NCBI GenBank assembly: GCA_964017235.1
Contig: OZ024936.1
Coordinates: 32,572,040-32,636,039, forward strand
DNA from: Sabellastarte sp. h YS-2021
Taxonomy: Eukaryota; Annelida; Polychaeta; Sabellida; Sabellidae
Length of the DNA: 64,000 bases
Reading direction: 5' to 3'
Positions 23,181-33,286 of the stretch are shown one piece after another (the first letter of the stretch is position 1; each line of letters starts with the position of its first letter). The notes under the pieces were generated by a model. That model ran no database searches. It had not been told where the DNA came from and worked only from the letters and a program-made list of their open reading frames with translations. A program made the translations under genes and the position numbers.

Positions 23181-24476
23181 TTATATTCTGCCATCTTGCC
23201 AGGCCACTGCTCCCTCATTATTGAAGTAGTCCTTCAGGTAATACCTCTGTCTTTTGGCCTCTCTAGCGGGGTTTCTGTCTTGGCCACCACCAGCAGCACC
23301 ACCAATCAATCCACAATCACCAGGCACATCATCATCCTCCCCAGGCTGCTGACCAGCAGGTTGACCTTGATACTGGCTTCTGAGTATGTTGTGCAGAACC
23401 ACACAGGTCATGACCACTTCTCTAACTGTTTCTGGGGGTAGTTCAATGGTGGTCCTGACTCTAAATCTTGAGACAAGGATGCCAAAAGCGTTCTCCACAA
23501 CTCTCCTGCCCCTTGATATTCTATAGTTGGCAATCCTTTCCTCCCTTGTTAACAGCCTTCTGCCATAGGGTTTCATGAGCCAGGTCTTCAGGGCAAAAGC
23601 ATCGTCTGCCAGAATGAAGTAGGGGACATCTCTACCACCCTGTGTTATAGGAGCTGGGTCAGGGAAGCCTATCCTGCCATCTTCAATCCTCCTCTTCAGC
23701 TGAGAGGCATTAAATATCTGGGCATCTGAGCAAGATCAAGCTGTACCTGCATCCACCCATCTAAACTTGTACTGTCCATCTACCAGGGCCAACATGACAA
23801 TGGAAAAGAACCCCTTGTAGTTGTGGTAGAGGGCTCCAGAGTTCTTGGGTTTCTTTAGGGCCACATGCTTGCCATCAAGGGCTCCCAGGGCATGTGGAAC
23901 ATTCCACCTGATCCTGAATTCCCTCTCCAGTTCTTTCCACTCATCTGGAGTAGTAGGACATTTGAGGTACTCTCTGGTGAACTCATCCTGGATGGCCCTG
24001 CAGACCTCTGGTAGAAACTTGGAAATGGTGGATCTGCCAACCCTGAACTGACATGATAATGACGTGTAGGACTCTCCAGTGGCCAGATATCTGATGGTGA
24101 GGGCTAACTTTTCCCCAACACTGATAGGAGCTCTGTAGTTGGTGGCCTGCCTGGCAAGGTGTGGTTCCAGTCTGGTCTTCATCATTTCAAAGAATTCTGG
24201 GGTCATCCTCATGTAGTTGGTGAATCCTGGAATGTCTGTGGCATACAGATCAGCCATAATGTTGTGGTAGGCCCCCCTTTCCTCTCTCTGCATTAGCCAT
24301 GGCCTGACCCACATGTTGTGCCTTCTTCTAGGTCTCTGTATGGGTGCTGGTGGTGCTGGTGGTGGTGGTTGCTGTGCTTGACGTAAAAAATGGAAATACA
24401 TGATTATTTGTAACTGAATAAAAACCAAAAAAGCCCTAAGTTGTTGTTGAATCTGTCTTCCATTAAAAGGTGGCAT
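23181..24476 (-). pseudogene. HARBI1-like DDE transposase with one internal TGA
   Basis: A 431-codon frame interrupted only by TGA at 23738-23736 (codon 247). The frame continues unchanged on the other side, so this is a single nonsense change, where the family usually has Gly. The N-terminus has a proline run (residues 37-46) and a helix-turn-helix-like stretch, RVGRSTISKFLPEV, at about 145-158. The catalytic acids are visible: Asp201 (GALDGKHV), Asp242 (RWVDAG) and Glu328 (VVENAFGIL). The length is close to the usual 350-430. The start was taken at the first Met of the frame. It would cut and paste the surrounding 3.28-kb element; unless the TGA is read through, this copy is inactive. High intactness suggests a fairly recent arrival. 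Confidence 0.9.
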
Positions 24477-26084
24477 CCTGCTGTGTTCCTAGAAAAGCAA
24501 TGCTGATTAGATCGCGAATTTTAATATATATATATACCCAGAAAATCCAGCAACTTTGCAAAACAATAATCGGGGATCCTGGTCTGGGGAAGACTGAGGA
24601 GGCCTGAGGACGCCAGGACTTAATCGTGTGTTAGTTGGGGCTTAGTCCCAGGAGGCCTGAGGCGTCCTGGGACCCAGTCGGTATGTGTGCGACAGGATCG
24701 TGGTTGAAACCGTCCATAAAACTGGCTTAGTCGGTTCTTAGTCCCAGACCAGTCGGGGACTGTCTGCGGCCGCCTGAGGCGTCCTGGGGACGATCTGTTC
24801 TCAATCCCAGACTTCAGTACCGACCCAGTATTCCCGCCCATTTTTGTTATTTTTCCACCGACTGTCCACGATTAAGGGTCGCCGACATGATCGGGGCTTA
24901 ATCTTTTGGTGGAACAGGGGCATAAGAGAAAGAAACTGCATGTAAAGATTATGTATAAAAACAGGACAATTCAGTTAACTAAAAATTATGAAGCTTTGAG
25001 ACTTCTCCCATTTTGATATTCATTTGTATGGTCGAATTATGGTTTGCAAGTTTTGAATATTACCCATACATACAGATGTGGCAACACATGCTTTTGTGTG
25101 GAGTTCAGGCAAAACCTGTCGCTCACTTGATGCAATACTATCTGTTACAATGGAAAGTTGCAAAAGTAAAACAGTTAATTAATTCTAATATGACTTTAAT
25201 AGTGCCTAATCTACATCAAAAGACACCCAAAGGTGCAACAACCAAGATTCAAGTAAAAGATATAAGAGAGATATAAGACAGATAAAATAGTATTAGATAT
25301 CCCTGTAGAGAGATAAAACAGCATCAGATATGCAAGATCAAAGGTCAAATCCAGGTCATACCATGACGTTGCACACATATAACACCCGACTGATGTTCCT
25401 ACCAAATATCAACTTCCAACCACCTTATGGTTTCTGAAATGTAGCCCAGACAAGATTTTATAGGTCAAGGTCACTACAGCAAGGTCAAAGGTCAAATCAA
25501 AGTCAGGCCATGATGTTGCACACCGACACCAGCTAACCAATGTCCCTACCAAGTATCAACTTCATACACCTTATGGTTGCCGAGATATAGCCCGGACAAG
25601 ATTTTGTAGGTCAAGGTCACTACAGCAAGGTCAAATCAAGTTCAGACCATGACGTTGCACACCTACACCTCCTAACCAATGTCCCTACCCAGTATCAACT
25701 TCCTACACCTTACGGTTTCCGAGATATAGCCCGGACAAGATTTTATAGGTTAAGGCCACTACGGCAAGGTCAAAGGTCAAATCAAGGTCAGACCATGACG
25801 TTGCATACCTACACCTCCTAACCAATGTCCCTACCCAGTATCAACTTCCTACACCTTACAGTTTCCGAGATATAGCCCGGACAAGATTTTATAGGTCAAG
25901 GTCACTACGGCAAGGTCAAATCAAGGTCAGACCATGACGTTGCACACCTACACCCCCTAACCAATGTCCCTACCAAGTATCAACTTCCTACACCTTATGG
26001 TTTCTGAGATACAGGCCAGACAAACTTCTTCCCGCCGCCCGCCTGCCCATCCGGACACCATGGGTGAAAACAATAAAAAAAAAA

Positions 26085-28463
26085 GCTATTTATAGGTTTT
26101 AATGCTCGTCTTATAATAGACTTGGCAGAGTATTTTGATAACTAAAATTACCAGGCGCTATTGTATGCCTAGATTTTGAAAAGGCCTTTGATTCATGAGA
26201 TTGGAACTTTATGGTCTCTTCTCTCAGACAGTTTGGTTTGGAAAAAATTTTACTCGGTGGATAAAAATTTCATATACTGACCCAGCATTTTGTATTAAAA
26301 AGAATGGGTGGCTGACAATGACCGCATACATGAAAAGGGAAATAAGGCAAGGGTGCGCTGTGTCAGCACTTCTCTTTATCATAGCTGTTGAATTTCTGTC
26401 AATTTAAATTAAGTGGAGTAAAAATATAAAAAGTTTGAAACACTAACACGAATCGGTAATATTGCAGTATGCTGATGATACCACACTAACATTGTGTGAT
26501 GAACAGTCTATCACATATGCTTTGGAGGAGGTATCTCACTTCTCATCTGTACCTGGGATTGAAGGTCATACAATGAAATCTCATGGCTCAGAAGTCTTGT
26601 TGATAATCCAAAGATTTTTGCAGGAATAGAATTTAGTGATGGACCCATAAAATGTCTTGGCATATATATTGGAAAAGATAAAAATATGTGCAAACAAAAA
26701 ACTGGGATCTAAAGACAAATGATCTTGAATTATCTTTATTAAGATTGAATAAATGTAACCTTACTTATTTTGGTAAATCTGTAATCAAGTGAATTGAAAA
26801 ACTAACTTCTTCTTTCCTCTGGGGCAAAGTACACAGAATAAAGAAAAGTACAGTAATAGGGAAATATCAACAGGGAGGATTAAAGATAACTGATATTGAG
26901 TCAAAAATAATGTCTTTAAAGATATCTTGGCTTCCAAGATTAACAGCGGATAACAAAGTATCAGACTTGACTGATTTGTACCTCAGGCAATCTGGTTTAA
27001 AAATTAACACAATTCTAACAATGAATTTTAGAGACAAAGATTCTAGTGATTTTATGAAGACTATACCTAATTATTTTTACCAAGACAAAATACTAAATGT
27101 AAAAACTTGCAAAAACATAAATCAATTCATAAATTAGCAAACGCTGAAAAGCTATCCCAAGTCATATGGGGTAATGAATACTTCCAAACCAAAAACAAGT
27201 GCTTGTTTTTTTTCTAAATTGGATAAACAGTGATATTATCTGAGTATGTAAAAGACCTATTTGATGAAAATGGAGAACAGATTATCTGAAAAGGAAGTTT
27301 TAAACAAGCTAATGAAGCTATCCAAAAAATACACCTGGATTGTAGAATATACCCTCAAGAAAAATTGTAGGAAAGCAAATTAAAAAAAAATGATGGTAGT
27401 ATTGATAAATACATTCAAAATCCAATGCTACAATGCACTAGCTTTTATGCACTGGGTAAATATTGGGAAATACAGGATATTAAATAAAATGTAATGTATA
27501 GAAGTTTTTGCAATCATACTAATAATGGTTATGGGAAAAGCTATGCACTATAAATCTGAATGCCAGTGACTGGACTTAAGTATATAAATCAAACATTTGT
27601 CATTAATAACACAAGGAATTTGCCGAATTCAAGTTTAAAATACTTCATGATATTTTACCTTCTCGTGATAAAGTCTCTAAATGGCAAAAAGATGTTTCGC
27701 CTAACTGTGAATACTGCAATGAGCCAGAAGATACTTCACCTATGCTTTATAAATGTCATAGAGTTTTGGATATTTGAAACAGAATAAGTCAATGCTCAAT
27801 AACAAATATCAAACTAAAGCATGTTATTAAATTTAAGGCCTAAAATGTGATAATATTGCAAATAATAGACTATACATCCTGGTATTGTGAATATTAGTTC
27901 TGCTATTTATGCAGCTTGGCGTAAATGTTCTGTGGAAAGTGTAAACTATGGTAATATAAATTTAAATAATGAAATTAAAATGCAACTTTATTCTTTTTTC
28001 TCCAGTATCTTTGAAGGTACTTTGACTAGTAGAGGAAATAGCCACTATACAAAAGTAATGAAATATATGATTGGCCATTTGTGGGAAATGAGAACCTTGA
28101 ATAATGTAATGTTGTTAAAAAAAAGGTTTTAACTTCGTTCACTGCAGTTTCTTTTAATGTATTGAATGTACACTAATGTTGTGTTATGTAATGGCTGGTC
28201 TCCTGTTCTCTTACACCTGAGGCTGTCTCCCTGCAGGTGGGAGATTTATGGTTGCCCAGCCAAGTTTAGAAATATTAGAAGAATTATATGATATATTTGA
28301 TACCTTTTGTGTATATAACTGAAAAGAGTCTTACAAATATAGTTTCATACTGTGTATGAATGGCACTCTGAAAAGAGAACTGAGGGTGGGTTTGCTACCC
28401 TCACATGCACAGTCCCTGATGCACACTGTTACAAATGGTATTTATTTATTTAAAAAAAATGTT
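26085..28463 (+). pseudogene. Tx1/L1-like LINE, segment 2 (catalytic core to 3' end)
   Basis: Resumes with FIGFNARLIIDLAEYF, then CLDFEKAFDS, REIRQGCAVSALLFI and QYADDTTL (the YADD catalytic box near 26465). Further on come GRIKDN / SLKISWLPRL and a Cys-rich stretch with CEYCNEP (frame broken). The 3' end has an AT-rich tail near 28440-28463. Many stops and shifts show that it is dead. All blocks are co-linear with segment 1. Confidence 0.85.
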
Positions 28464-29022
28464 TTAAAGTATTAAATTTAACAGGTATCAAAATAACCAA
28501 AATATGTTGCAGTGCAGGTTTGTCTTGTGAATCATTTCAAGCACTTCTTATGCAGCCTTTTGTTTTGTCAGTGTAAATTCCTGAAAAATTGACCCACTTT
28601 ACGCAAACCAATGTACTGTAAAAACCTTAATGTTCTGGATTTCCAATATGACAAAACATAAATAGAGAATGATAAACATTATAACACAAACAAATAAAAT
28701 AAATCAATCTTAAATAATATCTTAAAATAATCTTAAAATAATCAACTTAAATCCCCCAAACACTCTGGTCAATATGAATATGCTTCATATTCATTCTAAA
28801 AATTTTGAAATTGTCATCTGAAAATGAAGCTTTCAGCCTACAGTTAAGATGATTGTAAACCTGAATATCTATTAAAAAAACATGTACATTAGCTACATTA
28901 GCTATACTGTATTCCTAGGAAGGAATCTATATGCAGCACCTTTATACATATATGAAATTATATTAGAATAAGGAAATATTTTCAATGGATTAAGATGGAT
29001 TAAGTTTATGTAAATTTTATAC

Positions 29023-29147
29023 CTGTAAAAAGTATGTTCCAAGAACCTCTGTACCACACTGCTGGCTCTTTCCAAACATGAAGGCTTGCGATTTTTGCTT
29101 TGTGCCTGGTCGTGCTTGTGAAGAGTACCAGGTTGCTGATTCGTCAT
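29023..29147 (-). CDS. Patched/SSD-family protein, exon 1 (start codon)
   Basis: First coding exon of a Patched-domain (PTCHD3-like) multi-pass membrane protein. The ATG at 29147-29145 is the first ATG after an in-frame TAA upstream. It opens 41 codons plus 2 nt of a soluble N-terminal tail, ending in a stretch (CLERASSVVQRFLEHTFYR) that resembles the segment before the first membrane helix in this family. The exon stops at a clear donor, AG|GTATAA, in phase 2. This matches the next exon, which supplies one base to complete Arg. Further upstream a GTG could extend the frame, but ATG is the normal eukaryotic choice. The start rests on sequence alone; a 5' UTR exon cannot be excluded. Confidence 0.72.
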
Positions 29148-29336
29148 TTTTAATAACAGTCCTCTGAAACTCTTCACTCGAAGGGCTTTTGAAGGGCCTT
29201 TAATGGGCTGTTACTCTGTTCAAAATGATGAACTGGCCAGTTCCTCCATTTCACTCACTGTTAATAAATTAGAATATTATGGTGTGTGGGGCAACAATGA
29301 CCAGAGTATAGGGCAAGGACAATTACAGGACCAGGA

Positions 29337-30114
29337 AAAATAGCATCCGAGATGCCCGTACCCCACAGCCTGGTGAAATAGTTTTCAACACCATGAGATA
29401 TAGAAGTAGTGAAACAGTACCAAGATCAGGATACTTTCAGAGTAGTGTCAGTTATATAAAGGTCCAAATAATGTTTAAGTACAGAAAATAACATCTAAGA
29501 GAAAGAAAAAGCATGTAAAGATAAAGTATTAAAACAAGACAATTCAATGGCAAGATGACAGTATTAATCAGTAAACTAAAAAGTATAAGACTGTAAAATT
29601 TATTAACTGGACAATAGCTGTTAAAGCCGAAGTTAAAGATCACACCATGATGCACACCTACACTGCCTAAGCAATGTCCCTACCAAGTGTCACACCTTAC
29701 ACCTTACGGAATCCAAGAAATAGCCCGGACAAGATTTAAAACTCATGGTCACTACAACAAGGTCAAAGATCAAATCAAGGACACACCAAGATGTTGCACA
29801 TCTACAATCCCCAACCAATGTCCCTACCAAGTAGCAACTTACTACACCTTACGTTTTTCGAGATATTGCCCGGACAAGAATTTTCAAACTCAAGGTCACT
29901 ATGGCAAGGCCAAATGTTAAATCAAGGTCATACCATAATGTTACACACCTACACCACTAACCAATGGTCCTACCACATATCAACTTCCTACACCTTACAA
30001 TTTCAGAGATACAGCCCAGACAAACTTGTTCCCGTGGCGTGTCACCGCCCACCCACCCATCAGGACACTATGGGTGAAAACAATACCCCACCAGCCCTAA
30101 AGGACTGTTGGATA
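29337..30114 (+). mobile_element. Pearl-like element, copy G
   Basis: Left end AGCATCCGAGATGCCCG with TACCCCACAGCC at 29359-29370; right end CCAGCCCTAAAGGACTGTTG. About three 146-bp core units lie between (GTCCCTACCAAGT words near 29665 and 29820). It lies upstream of the start codon of the Patched-like gene. No coding capacity. Confidence 0.78.
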
Positions 30115-30379
30115 AAAATGTTCTAAATGTTCTAAAGGATTAGATGTGTATTCATACTCTTTCATATACACATATAATAACTGGTTAAAACTAGAAATAG
30201 GATAGCTGCAACATATGAAAAGAAACAGGATAGCACAGAAGAAAACACGTTATCATGTGTAATGTCCACCCCATTAATGTTTTGCAACAATTGTACATTA
30301 GTCTTTAAAGACTCTGTTTTGTTTGTAAAATATGTCAAAGATGATTGAATAATTATTACATGTAAATCATTTCAGCTTA

Positions 30380-31265
30380 ATAATTTGCTCAAAATCCTTG
30401 TAACTCCAACGGTTTTCGAGATAAACAACATATTTGATTTCTGCAAAAATTAAAGATGGTGGCCAAAATTCGGGAAATTCAACATTTTTAAGAGTCACTA
30501 TATCTAAGGTCTCTAGTACCTAAAACATCCAAAATTTGCTTGAAATCGCTCTATCTCTTGACGGTTTTCGAGATAGATGACATTTTCAATTTATGCCAAA
30601 ATTCAAGATTGCGGCCAAAATTCGGGAAATTCAACCTTTTTAAGAGTCACTATATCTAAGGTCTCTAGTACCTAAAACGTCCAAAATGTGCTTGAAATTG
30701 CTCTATCTCTTGACAGTTTTCAAGATGGATGACATTTTCAATTTATGGCAAAATTCAAGATGGCAGCCAAAATTCGGGAAATTCATCTTTTCTCAGAGGC
30801 AGTATATTTAAGGTTTCTGGTACCCAAAGGGTCCAAAATTTACTCGAAATCGCTCTAACTCCAACAGTTTGGAGATAGACAACATTTTCAATTTCCACCA
30901 CAATTCAAGATGGTGGCCAAAATTTGGGAAATTCAACTTTTTCAGAGGCACTATATCTAAAGTCTCTAGTATGCAACAGATCAAAAGTTTGTTCTAAATC
31001 GGTCTACCTCTAACGGTTTTCGAAAGGTGACATTTTCAATTTCCGCCAAAATTCAAGATGGCGGCTGAAATTCGGGAAATTCAACTTTTTTCAGAGGCAC
31101 TCAAAAATGCTCTATCTGTAACGGTTTTCAAGATAGATGACATTTTTTATTTCCGCCAAAATTCAAGATGGCAACTGAAATTCGGATAATTCAAGTTTTT
31201 TTCAGAGGCACTGTATCTACGGTCTCTAGTACCCATGGGTTGAAAATTTGCTTGAAATCTATTAC
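30380..31265 (+). repeat. 151-bp satellite, about 6 units
   Basis: The GCTCTATCTCTTGACGG-type box recurs at 30545, 30697, 30848 and 30999, a period of 151-152 bp. Other words are GTTTTCGAGATAGATGACAT, AAGATGGCGGC and TCTCTAGTACC. It is related to the units at 40870-41465 and, more distantly, to the 170-bp satellite. Confidence 0.88.
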
Positions 31266-31289
31266 AGTTTCTATGATATTTGCGAATTA

Positions 31290-32470
31290 CTCATGTTGAT
31301 AGCTAATTTAAATAAAAATTAGCTTCTACTCACATACCTACAGTGACAGATTTGTACAGCAGTAAACACATTGAAGCTTGTGGAAAGTAGCTGAGTCTGT
31401 GACTTTAATTTACAGTAACCTGAATAATGATGACATATGTACTCAAAATAGCTAATTTAGTTATTAATAACATAGTTGTGGAGCTATAAGACCCCAAAGC
31501 AATACCAAGCAACATATGGACCCTATAATTCACTATACCAGATTTGGTTCAGATATCACCTGCACTTTTTTTAAGTGAACAGAAAAATAAGTGTTACTAT
31601 AAATAGCTAATTATGTGGCTAAGTGGCTATTATTCACTTATTTATACTGCTATGACTCCCAAAAAGCAAAACTAAGGAAATTATTAACCCAACAATGTTC
31701 CATAGAAAATATTGTTTAAATATCTTGATTCATTTTTATGGAAACCAAATTGCTACTCAAAATAGCCAATTCGCCATTACTAAGCTACTATAGCCATGAT
31801 AACCAATAGCAATACCAAGCAAGCTATTACCCCTATCACGCTGCATAGCATATTTGGTAAAGATAGATAAAATACTTATCATTGCAATGAGTTGAAACAA
31901 AGTGTGATGAAATAGTGATACAATATTTATTCAATATAGCTAATTAGCTACTATAACCTAATAATAGCATTGCTACTGAGCTATAGCACCCCAAAGCATT
32001 ACCAAGCAGGCAATGGACCCCATAACCCTTCATACCAAATTGTGTTAAGATATCTCCCACACTTTTCCTTCAGGTGAGCAGAAAACTAAGTGAAACTGAA
32101 AATAGTTAATTAAGTAGCTAAGTGGCTAATACTCACTTAGCTATTGAGCTATGACTCCCAAAAGCAATACCAAGCAGCTATTGACCCAATAATCCTGCAA
32201 ACTAAGGAAATTTGATAAAGATTGCTAAAATACTTTTCCTTAAAATGAGCAGAATAAAATGTGATGAAAAAGTGATAAGCTATTAGATAAAAATAACTAT
32301 TTAGCTATTAAAAGCATAGCTATGGAGTTACAACACCCCAAAGCTATACCAGCAAACTATGAGTCCTATAATCCTCCCTACCAAATTTGTCTAAGATATA
32401 TCCTTTAATCAAACAGAAAATTAAATAGTACTCGAAATAGCTAAATAAGTAGCTAAATGTCTCTTACTTA
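31290..32470 (+). repeat. Diverged array of about 160-bp units with TAGCTATT words
   Basis: Repeated words GCAATACCAAGCA, TATTGACCC / CCTATAATCC, ACTTTTCCTT and AAGTAGCTAAGTGGCTA relate this to 236-1010. Units are badly diverged, so the copy number (about 7) is approximate. Confidence 0.7.
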
Positions 32471-32862
32471 AAATTTTGATCAAGGTCACTACAGCTAGGT
32501 CAAATCAAGGTCACACCATGACATTGCACAGGTACTCTCCCTTACAATGTCCTTACCAGGTATCAACATCCTGCACCTTACAGTTTCTGAGATATATAAG
32601 CCAGATAGATTTTCAAACTCAAGGTCACTATGGCAAGGGCAAAGTGCAAACCAAGGTGATACTACAATGTTGCACACCTACACTCCAAACCAATGTCCCT
32701 ACCAAGTATCAACTTCCTACACCTTACAGTTTCTGAGATACAGCCCAGACAAAGTTTTTACTGCCCCACACTCGCCCAACTGCCTGCCAGCCCGCATGCC
32801 CATCCGGATGCCATGGGTGAAAACAATACCCACACAACTGTTAAAGGCTGTGGGGTAAAAAG
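32471..32862 (+). mobile_element. Pearl-like element, right portion (copy H)
   Basis: About two core units, the CCATCCGGATGCCATGGGTG segment and the right end AAAGGCTGTGGGGTA. The left end is missing; it is fused at about 32470 to the diverged array. Confidence 0.72.
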
Positions 32863-32884
32863 GCAACGACTTTAGCTCCAAATC

Positions 32885-33286
32885 TAACTAGAGGATCGCT
32901 CGCAAAAAAAGATAATGTTTAGCGTCCCAAAAAGGATATAAAAGTGAGTGCTAAAGTATTAAGAAAATGCTCCGTTTCTAGCCTTATACTGTTGCGGCAA
33001 ACAAAGTCAGCGCAGTCTGCTCTATGTAGCACGGTTTTCAAGATATAAACATCTTTGTGTTTTGCAATTTTTGCAAAAAATTCAAAATGTCCGCTATATT
33101 TGGCGAGACAAAAATATTTTGAAAATTGGCATGGCTACTCTGCAGAGATATCCAGCAGGTCAAAAATTTTGTTGAATTCGATCCATCTAGCATGGTTTTT
33201 GAGATATAGGCATTTTTGTGTTTTGCAAAAACTTCGAAAATTCAAAATCGCCACCATTTTTGGTGAGACAAAAATTTTTGAAAACA
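32885..33286 (+). repeat. 170-bp satellite, about 2 units, with a leader
   Basis: 32885-32943 is a leader shared with 8195-8270. Then follow 170-bp units with GCACGGTTTTCAAGATATAA and TTTGGCGAGACAAAA. It is interrupted at 33287 by the left end of a 133-bp-array element. Confidence 0.8.

Larger units (their letters stand above)
21645..24922 (-). mobile_element. PIF/Harbinger DNA transposon with TAA target duplication
   Basis: The ends are TGTGGGTGTTCCACCA on the left and, reverse-complemented, TGCCCCTGTTCCACCA on the right (12 of 16 match, with further similarity inward). TAA stands on both sides (21642-21644 and 24923-24925), the 3-bp TWA duplication typical of this superfamily. The related element A carries the unoccupied sequence ACATCTAAGAGAAAG near 2399-2413. 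The 3.28-kb element encodes a DDE transposase on the minus strand. I found no frame for the Myb/SANT-like partner protein that many Harbinger elements carry. Confidence 0.92.
21497..26075 (+). mobile_element. Pearl-like element, copy E, inserted in the LINE and itself split
   Basis: The left end ATAGCATCAGAGATGCCC is followed by TACCCCACAGCC at 21515-21526. The right part (25320-26070) has about five 146-bp core units (CAATGTCCCTACC words near 25538, 25676, 25822 and 25960) and the CCATCCGGACACCATGGG segment. The final hairpin is missing and replaced by an A-run. The interior is occupied by a PIF/Harbinger transposon at 21645-24922. Confidence 0.82.
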
